From assembly GCF_018219455.1 (NCBI RefSeq), contig NZ_CP056122.1, positions 1,240,001 to 1,304,000 of the forward strand: a DNA stretch of 64,000 bases, given 5' to 3'. Under the pieces are notes generated by a model, which saw only the letters and a list, made by a program, of their open reading frames with translations, ran no database searches and had not been told where the DNA came from. The translations under genes and the position numbers were made by a program. Positions 47,408-55,483 of the stretch are shown in pieces. Source of the DNA: Moritella sp. 5. Its GTDB lineage: Bacteria; Pseudomonadota; Gammaproteobacteria; Enterobacterales; Moritellaceae. Within the stretch, counting starts at the first letter, position 1. Each line of letters begins with the position of its first letter.

Positions 47408-48562
47408 GTGGAAAAAAGCACATTCACCATTGAACAAATCGAATGGATCCGACGCTCACTTAAAATTGCCGTTGTGCATGGTGGCGAAAAAACACAGCCG
47501 GATAGCTTTATTTATAAGAACTTAAGTCCGCGTTCAACAAAAACATATCAGCCCGTTGCTTATGATATTGCAGATGCTTTACGTGAGTCTGGATTTCAAC
47601 ATATTGATGTATTACCTGAAAACATGGACTTACCACAACGCTTGAAAGCGCTAAATATTGATCTGGTGATCACCAATAGTGGTGGCCTTCAAGGCTTTGA
47701 TTCGATGTGCCATTTACCGTCAATGTTGGAAATGTTGGGTGTGCCTTATGTTGGTCATGCGCCAATGACGGCTGGCTTACTTGATAACAAACATTTGTTC
47801 AAACATGAAATAAAAGCAGCTGGGATTCCAACTGCGCCCTTTATTACCGTTGGTTTGGGGGAGTGCATTACCGATGCGGTGAATAAGGAGGCGTTAGATC
47901 AAATGGACGCTGATTTCGGTGGTCGATTTATTGTAAAACCTGTTTCTGGCCGTGCCTCGGTACATGTTTATCCGGTGTTTGATCGTGCAGACCTCGCTGG
48001 TAAAGTAAAAATAGTGCAGGCCGCGACGAATAACATCGTCATGATTGAACCTTATCTGTCTGGCCGTGAATTTGTGGTCGCGGTTGCAGGCTCTGTGATA
48101 TTTAAAAACGACAAGTTGAATCAGTTAGCTTCACCTTTTGCCTTTTCGGTAACGGAGCGTGTACTTGCAGGCGATGAACCCATTTTTACGTCGATGGATG
48201 TAAAACCGATTACCAGTGATCGTTTATTAAAAGTAGATGAGCCTGAATTACGCCAGTCATTAATTGATTTGGGTAATAAGATTTATCAGCAATTGGGACT
48301 CGGTACGCTTGTGCGTGTTGATTTACGCATGGACTGCAAGGGGAAATTATATGTCCTTGAAGCGAATCCAAAGCCAGATTTGAAACGTCCTGAAGGCGAT
48401 AAACTCAGTATTGTTTGTCACGATATTCACAATGAAGGCATGAGCTATCAAGACTTGATCCAATCTTTGGTTTTCAATCGTTTGGTGTATTTACAAGCAC
48501 AACGCCCTGAATCGTTAGCGCATTGTTTTAATGACGACTTCTTCAGCTTGAAAAGCGCTTAG
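47408..48562 (+). CDS. ATP-grasp ligase, D-alanine-D-alanine ligase-like, within the T6SS operon
   Basis: A 384-residue cytosolic ATP-grasp enzyme. The N-terminal domain begins LKIAVVHGGEKTQPDSFIYK and contains LPSMLEMLGVPYVGHAPMTA and LLDNKHLFKHEIKAAGIPTA, the Ddl-type hinge region. The ATP-grasp fold follows with RFIVKPVSGRASVHVYPVFD, IVMIEPYLSGREFVVAV and the metal-binding RVDLRMDCKGKLYVLEANPK (Asp and Glu-x-Asn). It should join a carboxylate to an amine using ATP. The N-terminal residues differ from housekeeping Ddl, so a dipeptide or modified amino acid other than D-Ala-D-Ala is possible. It heads a four-gene module and is 8 bases from the next gene. Confidence 0.82.
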   Translation: MEKSTFTIEQIEWIRRSLKIAVVHGGEKTQPDSFIYKNLSPRSTKTYQPVAYDIADALRESGFQHIDVLPENMDLPQRLKALNIDLVITNSGGLQGFDSMCHLPSMLEMLGVPYVGHAPMTAGLLDNKHLFKHEIKAAGIPTAPFITVGLGECITDAVNKEALDQMDADFGGRFIVKPVSGRASVHVYPVFDRADLAGKVKIVQAATNNIVMIEPYLSGREFVVAVAGSVIFKNDKLNQLASPFAFSVTERVLAGDEPIFTSMDVKPITSDRLLKVDEPELRQSLIDLGNKIYQQLGLGTLVRVDLRMDCKGKLYVLEANPKPDLKRPEGDKLSIVCHDIHNEGMSYQDLIQSLVFNRLVYLQAQRPESLAHCFNDDFFSLKSA

Positions 48563-48570
48563 GAGCGACA

Positions 48571-50793
48571 GTGAGAACCGTTAACGATAATCTTCGGCTT
48601 ACGTTTGGTGTAGCAGTAGTGACAATGTCATTATTGCTTATACTGGTTGTAGGTTATGCACAAGCGCTAAAAAGTCATCGCGAATTATCAACTGACACCA
48701 TTTTAGCGCAAACTCAAGCGGCTAAATTAGGTATCGAACAGATACTCAACTCGGGTGTGCCGTTACCTGAAATCGCAGGGCTAAATCTGGTATTACAGCC
48801 GATTGTAAACTCGAATTCATCGGTTACTGGGTTAGCGTTATTCGCTGGTCACGATGAACTGTATAATGCGGGAGAAACCATCCTCGATGATAACTACATT
48901 ACGATCCCACTCAACAATAAATTCACGCAGGTGGGCAATTTAAAAATTGCATTTAGTCCTGAAAAAGTAGAAGAAGTCGTGACCAATGTTTTTCAACCTA
49001 TGGTGTGGTTGATTGCATTTTTACTGGTGTTATTTATTGTTTCAGTGCTTCGAAGCCAGCGTCGGAAAGTGTATTTAACGAGTTTTATCGTGGTGTTTTT
49101 TAGTATGGCAATCAGTGTCGTGCTACTTGTTGGCAGCTTATATCATGATGGTTTACGCAATAAGGCCGTATCGTTAGCCGATATTGTGAGTCACCGTTTA
49201 GCCCCTGTGTTGGAATATAATATTGACCAGAGCATGGTGACGGGGATTGATAGGATGTTGGATAACTTCCGCAAAGCTAATCCTGAAGTGGCTACTATTG
49301 CAGTGTATAAAAATACCGAGTTAGTTGCGGATTCTCAATACAACCAAAGCATTATGCTACCGATGCTGGGGCGTACAGGGTGGTTAGATTATAGTTTAGC
49401 GACCTCTAAATTTGCAGAGGTGCACCTTACTTATCAATCAAGCGTGGTACTGGGGCAGTTAACCAAAATATTAAAAAATTTCGCAATCTTATTTTTTGCT
49501 TGTGGCTTGGTCTGTTTTGCCTTTATCCGTTTGCTTGGTGGCGACGCAAATCAATCTTCATCAGAACAAGTGCTTGAACGTTTAAAGCCGTTGTTTTTAG
49601 GTGCTGTGCTGATGGAGTCTTTAATGGCACCAATCATGCCGCAGTTCTTAACCTCATTGGCAGAATCGTCAGGGCTTGATGCAAGCACTTCTGCTATTTT
49701 CTTCACACTCTACTTTTTAGGTTTTGCCTTAACCTTACTACCTGCCGCACGTTTAATTGAAACTTATGATATTCGCACTGTGCTTATATGTGGCGTGCTT
49801 TTGTCGACGTTAGGCGGTGGCATCCTTAGTGTCAGTGCTGAAGGTAGTATTGTGAGTGTATTGATTGCGCGTGTTGTGTCGGGTGTGGGCCAAGCCTTCG
49901 TATTCATTTCGGTACAAGGTTATATTTTACGCTTCAGTGATAAGAAAAATAAAACCCAAGCCGCAGGTATTATCGTATTTTGTTTTAATGCTGGATTTAT
50001 TGCCGGCGCTGCGATTGGCGCACTCTTAGCTAACTACTTTGGCGACCGTGCTATCTTTATGATCGCGACCGCCATTGGCTGTGTGATGACGTTATTTAGC
50101 CTTGTATTACCGAGCATGAAAGCGTCTACGAAAGCCTCGGGATCGTTGTTAAATAATATCTCGATGATGATGCGAGATTCTTGGCGATTAATGAAAATCC
50201 CCGCGTTTATTCGAACCATGTTATTGGTGGGCATTCCGACTAAAGCGGCGTTAACTGGTATCGTTTCTTTTGCGGTGCCGTTAATGCTTGCTGAGCGTGG
50301 TATCAGTAAGGAAAGCATCGGCCAAGTGTTGATGACTTATGCTGCTATGGTGTTGTTGGTGAGCCATAAAGCTGGGCCTTGGGTCGATAAGTTAGGCAGT
50401 AGTAAGCTTGCATTGAGTGTTGGTAACCTGATTGCCGGAGTCGCGCTTATTATTCTAGGTGCGGCATTTGAAATGGAAGACAGTTTGATGATTGTTGTTT
50501 TTACCACTATTTCAATGATGTGCATGGGGTTATCACACGGTCTTATTAATGCGCCTGTGGTGACGCATGTTGTAGACGCCATGGCTGATAGGCAAGAGGT
50601 GGACTCTGTCATTGCTGCGACGTATCGTTTCCTTGAACGACTAGGTCATGTGTCTGGGCCGCTTATTGTCGGGCCATTATTATACCGGTTCGGCGTGGAT
50701 TATACCCTGATAATACTGGCAATTTTCTTTGTTGTTATAGCTGTGCTGTTTTCTCTATTCGATAGACAAACACCTAAGGTGGTAAACATATGA
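48571..50793 (+). CDS. MFS transporter fused to two N-terminal periplasmic sensor modules
   Basis: A 740-residue inner-membrane protein starting at GTG 48571 after TAGGAG. Residues about 11-32 and 143-162 are helices bracketing a first periplasmic domain (33-140). Helices about 171-191 and 303-322 bracket a second (192-300). The two domains share a weak pattern (helical start, then VTGLALFAGHDELYNAG versus VATIAVYKNTELVADS), like PAS/PDC sensor folds. From about 335 an MFS domain of twelve helices begins, with LGFALTLLPAARLIETYDIR and the motif A-like GPWVDKLGSSKLALSVG. No kinase or cyclase domain is present. It looks like a transporter gated by periplasmic signals or by the adjacent binding proteins. 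Confidence 0.8.
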   Translation: MRTVNDNLRLTFGVAVVTMSLLLILVVGYAQALKSHRELSTDTILAQTQAAKLGIEQILNSGVPLPEIAGLNLVLQPIVNSNSSVTGLALFAGHDELYNAGETILDDNYITIPLNNKFTQVGNLKIAFSPEKVEEVVTNVFQPMVWLIAFLLVLFIVSVLRSQRRKVYLTSFIVVFFSMAISVVLLVGSLYHDGLRNKAVSLADIVSHRLAPVLEYNIDQSMVTGIDRMLDNFRKANPEVATIAVYKNTELVADSQYNQSIMLPMLGRTGWLDYSLATSKFAEVHLTYQSSVVLGQLTKILKNFAILFFACGLVCFAFIRLLGGDANQSSSEQVLERLKPLFLGAVLMESLMAPIMPQFLTSLAESSGLDASTSAIFFTLYFLGFALTLLPAARLIETYDIRTVLICGVLLSTLGGGILSVSAEGSIVSVLIARVVSGVGQAFVFISVQGYILRFSDKKNKTQAAGIIVFCFNAGFIAGAAIGALLANYFGDRAIFMIATAIGCVMTLFSLVLPSMKASTKASGSLLNNISMMMRDSWRLMKIPAFIRTMLLVGIPTKAALTGIVSFAVPLMLAERGISKESIGQVLMTYAAMVLLVSHKAGPWVDKLGSSKLALSVGNLIAGVALIILGAAFEMEDSLMIVVFTTISMMCMGLSHGLINAPVVTHVVDAMADRQEVDSVIAATYRFLERLGHVSGPLIVGPLLYRFGVDYTLIILAIFFVVIAVLFSLFDRQTPKVVNI

Positions 50794-51926
50794 TCCGAGT
50801 TTTATTCATCTGGGTAGCATGCTGTTTACCAACATATGCTGCAACGGAATGGCCGACATGGTTAGGCGAAGAACTACAACCTAAAACAGCTAGTCATTGG
50901 CGTGCGGAGTCTGCCGCTGAAGGGGTGTCGTTTGTGCCTGCGCGTTCATTGTCTAAAATATTGGTGATCGTGTCACGCAAGGCATCGTCTTATGATGTGG
51001 CATTAAAAACGCTGTTAAATGTATACAGTACCCAATTACCTCAAGTGCAGTGGGTCGTTAAACGCTTACCTGTAGATAATGCCATGTTAGTGAATTTGCT
51101 TCATCGTGCAGAGAATGAGGTTGACTTGGTGTATACCTTAGGCTCTAAAGCGACCATGTCTGTGCACAAGGTATATCAAGGTGGTTTATTGCCGGTTGTT
51201 TCTGTTAATTCAAAAGATCCGGTGTTATTAGGTCTCACAGATAACTATGCTGGTACGGGGAACAATTTTGCATTCACGTCATTGAACCTACTAACAGATG
51301 TAACTCTTCGCATTATGCAACGCTTTAATCCACAGCTAAAGCAAATCGGTATTTTGTATTCACGTACCAATCAGAGTGCATATCTCACGCAATTTTTACC
51401 AATGAAAAAATTTGCTGAAAAAGTGGGATTAACTGTTGTGCCAATTGTGGTTGATGAATCGAAATCGGCTATGAGTTTGAAGTTAGTGATGGACACTGCG
51501 ATGACGAGGCTTAAACAAACGGATCCAGAACTGAATAATACCTTGCTTTGGTTAACGGGTAGCTCGTCGTTACTCGCGCGTGTGGATGAAATTAATCAAT
51601 TTTCACAGCAGCTTGCGTTGATTTCTGCGGTTCCTGATGTGGTGAATGGGACGAAAGCCAGTGCATTAATGTCGTTTGGCGTTAGCTTTGTGAATAATGC
51701 GACGCAAGCGGCGTTGTATGGCATCCAAATTTTAAAAAAAGAGGCCGTTGTGGGAGACCTTCCTGTCGGTGTTATCTCGCCACCTGACATTTCAATTAGC
51801 TTTAGGCAAGCGGCCCGTATTAACCAAGCAATCCCATTTGAATTAATGGAAATGGCCAGCGATGTGTATGGCATCGAAGGCAGAATGATCCGCTCTAACG
51901 GAATGTCTGTGGAGGACGGTCAATGA
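50790..51926 (+). CDS. Periplasmic substrate-binding protein, ABC_sub_bind (TrpX-like) family
   Basis: A 378-residue exported protein: signal peptide MIRVLFIWVACCLPTYAA, then a type I periplasmic-binding fold with VDLVYTLGSKATMSVHKVYQ, LPVVSVNSKDPV, LKQIGILYSRTNQSAYL and LMSFGVSFVNNATQAALYGI. The family often binds aromatic amino acids or related small molecules. No ABC permease or ATPase is beside it. Instead it overlaps the sensor-MFS gene by 4 bases, so it probably presents a ligand to that protein. Confidence 0.8.
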   Translation: MIRVLFIWVACCLPTYAATEWPTWLGEELQPKTASHWRAESAAEGVSFVPARSLSKILVIVSRKASSYDVALKTLLNVYSTQLPQVQWVVKRLPVDNAMLVNLLHRAENEVDLVYTLGSKATMSVHKVYQGGLLPVVSVNSKDPVLLGLTDNYAGTGNNFAFTSLNLLTDVTLRIMQRFNPQLKQIGILYSRTNQSAYLTQFLPMKKFAEKVGLTVVPIVVDESKSAMSLKLVMDTAMTRLKQTDPELNNTLLWLTGSSSLLARVDEINQFSQQLALISAVPDVVNGTKASALMSFGVSFVNNATQAALYGIQILKKEAVVGDLPVGVISPPDISISFRQAARINQAIPFELMEMASDVYGIEGRMIRSNGMSVEDGQ

Positions 51927-52651
51927 ACGTAATACATAACGTAAACAGAATAATGCCTTTAACACTGGTGTTAAGTTTGTTTCTCGGAGGGGCATTTATG
52001 GCAAAAAGTGAAATCCGTCCGGAACGATTACTGTTAGCGACACAAGTGTGGAGTCCTTATCAATACCAAGAAAACGGTGAAATGAAAGGGCTTGGGATAG
52101 TGAAGTTGAAATGTATTTTAAAGGTAATGAAACAGCCTTATCAAATAACGATGACAGACTGGGACCGTTCTCAGATTCTAACGGAAGTAGGGGAACTACA
52201 TGGCCTTTTCCTCGCGTCTAAGAATGATACCCGCGATAAATATGCAGAGTATTCCGCGCCTTTAATGAACCAAACATGGAGTTGGTTTAGTTTGTCTGAC
52301 GCGATTGATACCAAGAGTCCCCAGTTTAAAAAAGAAGTACCAGTGACCGCATTATTTGGTTCGAACAAGTGGTTATGGTTACAAAAACAAGGTTACCGAG
52401 TCGAGAAAAAACCGCGTAGTGCAACCGTGCTTATTGAATTACTACTGTCAGGCGAAGTAGGTGCAGTATTGGCAAATGATGTGGTGATGGAAAATGCGAT
52501 TAATCAATTGGGTATTAGCCATCGAGCAATAACCAAAACAATGGTAAATGAGAAACCACTAGGTGTGTACTTCTCGAAGAAGTTCACGGGGAAATATCCG
52601 TTATTTATCAATGAATTCAATCAAGCCATTGTGGCGTGCGAGGGTCAGTAA
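51923..52651 (+). CDS. Periplasmic SBP_bac_3-type solute-binding protein
   Basis: A 242-residue exported protein of the amino-acid-binding (family 3) class. A signal segment (LTLVLSLFLGGAFMAKS) is followed by LLLATQVWSPYQYQENGEMK and GLGIVKLKCILKVM, the usual start of this fold, then DWDRSQILTEVGELHGLFLA, DTRDKYAEYSAPLM and VLIELLLSGEVGAVLANDVV. It overlaps the preceding gene by 4 bases and ends 1 base before tagH. Like its neighbour it lacks ABC partners. Binding of an amino acid or peptide-like ligand is likely from the family. Confidence 0.8.
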   Translation: MNVIHNVNRIMPLTLVLSLFLGGAFMAKSEIRPERLLLATQVWSPYQYQENGEMKGLGIVKLKCILKVMKQPYQITMTDWDRSQILTEVGELHGLFLASKNDTRDKYAEYSAPLMNQTWSWFSLSDAIDTKSPQFKKEVPVTALFGSNKWLWLQKQGYRVEKKPRSATVLIELLLSGEVGAVLANDVVMENAINQLGISHRAITKTMVNEKPLGVYFSKKFTGKYPLFINEFNQAIVACEGQ

Positions 52652-52652
52652 T

Positions 52653-53675
52653 ATGCCGTTATCATTACGAATTATCAGCTCTCCTGATGGAGAACCCATT
52701 CCAGAATGGACAATCAACTTTCCCGATGAAGGAGGAAGCATTGGTCGTGCTTATGGTATGACGATGCAATTATCGGATGCCTCTAGGGAAATTTCGGGTA
52801 CGCATGCGTTAATTAACCGCGGAAGCCGTGGTTATCAAATTATGGACGTGAGCACGAATGGTGTGTTTTTAAATGGCGCGAGTAAACCGTTAGGTTCAAA
52901 TAATCAATCGACGTTGAACGATGGCGATGTGGTTAATGTGGGTAAATATCGCCTAATGGTGTCTTGTTTCACTCCCGATAAAGCGGTTGTAAAGGCGGCG
53001 GAACAAACTGGAATGCAAGGTACTGATAAGTCGTCACTACTGAGTGCCTGGGATGACGATCCGTTTGGTGATGCTTTATCTACTGCCCGCGTTAACGCTC
53101 ATTCAGTTAATGGTAAAGCAGATTCAGTATCAGAGTCGTCAGATGACCTTGAAGTACCAGAATGGGTGTTAACTGATCCAAAAGAAGAGTTGGACGGTAT
53201 ATTTGCAGACCCATTTATTGCTAATGAACCTGTAAAAAAACGGGGGCAAGGCATGCCTCAAAATACCTGGTCGGATGATGATAGTTTTTCTGATGACCCT
53301 TTTGGTGATGAGATGCTTAATACCGCGTCTGTAGTGATTGATGAAGGTCAACAGTTTGCTGATACGAGTTCACGATCTAATTATTCTGCGTTGGAGTCAC
53401 AGCAACTGATGTTGTTACAACTTAAACAGCATGACCTGATGGTTCAATCAGCAGAAATGGCGTTAGAACGATTACTGTCAGATATTTCACCGACGGAGCT
53501 CGAAAGTTTCTTTGATGACTTTGCGCCGCGACGTTTTTGGCAAAAGAAAGTGGACTATTGGACAGTGTACAAACGCTACTTTACTCGTCAAAAAGAGAAC
53601 AAAGAATGGCAGATGAAATTTAAAGCGTATTTTAGTGAAAGTTTACGCATTAAGCAGTCAATGGGAGACAAGTAA
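52653..53675 (+). CDS. tagH: T6SS-associated FHA-domain protein TagH (Fha)
   Basis: Phosphothreonine-binding scaffold of the threonine phosphorylation pathway that switches T6SS firing. ATG 52653 gives 340 residues; an upstream in-frame start at 52563 lies inside the preceding gene and is rejected. The FHA domain (about 25-100) shows GGSIGRAYGMTMQLSD, SREISGTHALI and DVSTNGVFLNG. A disordered acidic middle repeats the motif DPFGD (DDDPFGDAL, SDDPFGDEM, with ADPFIAN similar). The C-terminal domain (about 235-335) has LLSDISPTELESFFDDFAPR typical of TagH. A kinase partner lies at the end of the operon. Confidence 0.9.
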   Translation: MPLSLRIISSPDGEPIPEWTINFPDEGGSIGRAYGMTMQLSDASREISGTHALINRGSRGYQIMDVSTNGVFLNGASKPLGSNNQSTLNDGDVVNVGKYRLMVSCFTPDKAVVKAAEQTGMQGTDKSSLLSAWDDDPFGDALSTARVNAHSVNGKADSVSESSDDLEVPEWVLTDPKEELDGIFADPFIANEPVKKRGQGMPQNTWSDDDSFSDDPFGDEMLNTASVVIDEGQQFADTSSRSNYSALESQQLMLLQLKQHDLMVQSAEMALERLLSDISPTELESFFDDFAPRRFWQKKVDYWTVYKRYFTRQKENKEWQMKFKAYFSESLRIKQSMGDK

Positions 53676-53676
53676 T

Positions 53677-54150
53677 ATGCAACGTGTGCTTGTCTTTTTG
53701 ATGTGTACTTTATTTTTAAGTGGCTGTAGCAGCTGGATGTTTTGGCGAGACGCACAGGCATTACAAGTGGTCGTTAATATTGAGGCTGAAAACAACATCA
53801 ACCCTAATATAAATGGCTTAGCGTCACCCCTTGAGATTCGAATCTATCAGCTGGCTGACAGTGAAGCATTTACGCAGGCGAACTTTATTGATTTGTATCG
53901 TGATGATCAAGGTGTGTTAAAGGCGGGATTATTATCTAAACGCCAGCTCGACAGTATCTTACCGAGCGAAACACACAAGGTCGCGCTGCCACAAAACAGC
54001 GAAATTAAATATGTCGGTGTGGTAGCGGCTTTTTCTAATTACAGAGAAGCCAAAAGTACCGCAATTTTGAGTGTGCAATCTGGATTTTCGATTGTTGTAA
54101 ACATCAGTATTGACGGCGTAAACATTACCGTGACAGGTGAAGAGGATTAA
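53677..54150 (+). CDS. tssJ: T6SS outer-membrane lipoprotein TssJ
   Basis: Lipoprotein that anchors the TssJLM membrane complex. From ATG 53677 the product is 157 residues with signal MQRVLVFLMCTLFLSGC, lipobox LSGC and lipidated Cys at 17. The mature part has LQVVVNIEAENNINPNINGL, ASPLEIRIYQLAD and FIDLYRDDQGVLKAGLLSK, the TssJ pattern. It starts 1 base after tagH and 2 bases before tssK. Confidence 0.93.
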   Translation: MQRVLVFLMCTLFLSGCSSWMFWRDAQALQVVVNIEAENNINPNINGLASPLEIRIYQLADSEAFTQANFIDLYRDDQGVLKAGLLSKRQLDSILPSETHKVALPQNSEIKYVGVVAAFSNYREAKSTAILSVQSGFSIVVNISIDGVNITVTGEED

Positions 54151-54152
54151 TA

Positions 54153-55475
54153 ATGGATAAGAAAAAAGTAGTTTGGTCTGAGGGGATGTTTTTAAGCCCG
54201 CAACATTTTCAACAACAAGAACGTTATTTTGAAGAGTTTACCAAACAATATTGCAGCCTGATGAATCCAATGCGCCACGGTTTGGCTGAGTTAGAACTTG
54301 ATTATTCATTAGTTAATATTGGCAAAGTTGGGATCAAGCGTGCAAAAGGTATTTTTCCTGATGGCACTCCTTTTGATATTCGTAATGGATTAGCGCTTGA
54401 TATTCCTGCTGGTGCCATGGATAAGTTAGTGTATTTAGCGATGCCAATTTATCGATCTGGTGTGATGAATGTAGGTTGTAAAGATGACGTTCACCGCCGT
54501 TACCACCGCACTGATTACGACGTGTTTGATACGACCCGAGACAATACCGAAGCGTTGCAATTGGAGTTAGCGGAATTAAATATCGTACTCAAGCTTGAAG
54601 GCGAAGAGTTACAGGATTATACCCAGATCCCGATTGCGCATATCACTGAACATAAGTCAGATGGCGGGATTGAGCTAAACCGTGCGTTTATCCCAATGTC
54701 ACTTTATTTCACGGTGTCTGAATACTTAAAAGATAACGTGAATGATCTATATGCACAGATGAAATACCGCGCGAGCACCATCTCACAACGCTTACAGGTA
54801 GATTCTGCTAACAAAAGCTATCAAGCGTTAATTCGTGATTATTTATGGCTACAGGCTTTAGGTCGTTGGTTACCAAATATTAAGTATTGGCTTGATAATG
54901 GGACCACATCACCGCAAGAAATTTACCAAGAATGTATGTCAATGGCAGGTGAAATGCAGGGCTTAGACACCAAGATGCCAAAAGAATATGACAGCTGGAA
55001 CAATGGCCGTTTGTATAGCCTCTTCTCGATCTTGTTTTCTGATATTCGCGTGCTATTACGTGAAGTTCAACTCGATAGTGTGACTACGTTAGTTTGGGAT
55101 AAGAGCTTGTTTGATAAGCGTCGTTTATTACGTACGTTAGTGCAGGACTCAAGCCTTTATAATGCGGGGCGATTTATTTTGGTAGTATCGTCACCGTTAG
55201 GTGCAGTGCAGTTAAGTAAACAATTCCCACTCGCGGTTAAGCTAGCAGGTAACAGCATGGTTGCTGATCTCGTGCGTAATGCGTTATCTGGTGTGCCAGT
55301 ACGCGCGTTACCTATTGCGCCATCGGAATTAAAATCACGTACTGATGTGGCCTATTTCGAGCTAGATACGCAATCTGATTTGTGGCAGCAGCTCGTGAAG
55401 AAAGACGAACCGATAGCATTACATGTCGATAATCGCATTGGCGATGTTGATATTGAATTGTACGTAATTCGGTAG
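54153..55475 (+). CDS. tssK: T6SS baseplate-membrane connector TssK
   Basis: Trimeric adaptor linking the baseplate to TssL and TssM. The 440 residues begin KVVWSEGMFLSPQHFQQQER, an unmistakable TssK start, and contain PMRHGLAELELDYSLVNIGK, LYSLFSILFSDIRVLLREVQ and AGNSMVADLVRNALSGVPVR. Length matches the family (about 445). Confidence 0.96.
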   Translation: MDKKKVVWSEGMFLSPQHFQQQERYFEEFTKQYCSLMNPMRHGLAELELDYSLVNIGKVGIKRAKGIFPDGTPFDIRNGLALDIPAGAMDKLVYLAMPIYRSGVMNVGCKDDVHRRYHRTDYDVFDTTRDNTEALQLELAELNIVLKLEGEELQDYTQIPIAHITEHKSDGGIELNRAFIPMSLYFTVSEYLKDNVNDLYAQMKYRASTISQRLQVDSANKSYQALIRDYLWLQALGRWLPNIKYWLDNGTTSPQEIYQECMSMAGEMQGLDTKMPKEYDSWNNGRLYSLFSILFSDIRVLLREVQLDSVTTLVWDKSLFDKRRLLRTLVQDSSLYNAGRFILVVSSPLGAVQLSKQFPLAVKLAGNSMVADLVRNALSGVPVRALPIAPSELKSRTDVAYFELDTQSDLWQQLVKKDEPIALHVDNRIGDVDIELYVIR

Positions 55476-55483
55476 GGGGCGCT

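Noticed and set aside
52563-52652. N-terminal extension of TagH by 30 residues
   Set aside because: It lies entirely inside the preceding binding-protein gene. The ATG at 52653 matches the usual FHA start.
53635-53676. N-terminal extension of TssJ by 14 residues
   Set aside because: It would place a charged segment ahead of the lipoprotein signal and overlaps tagH. ATG 53677 gives a proper signal peptide and lipobox.
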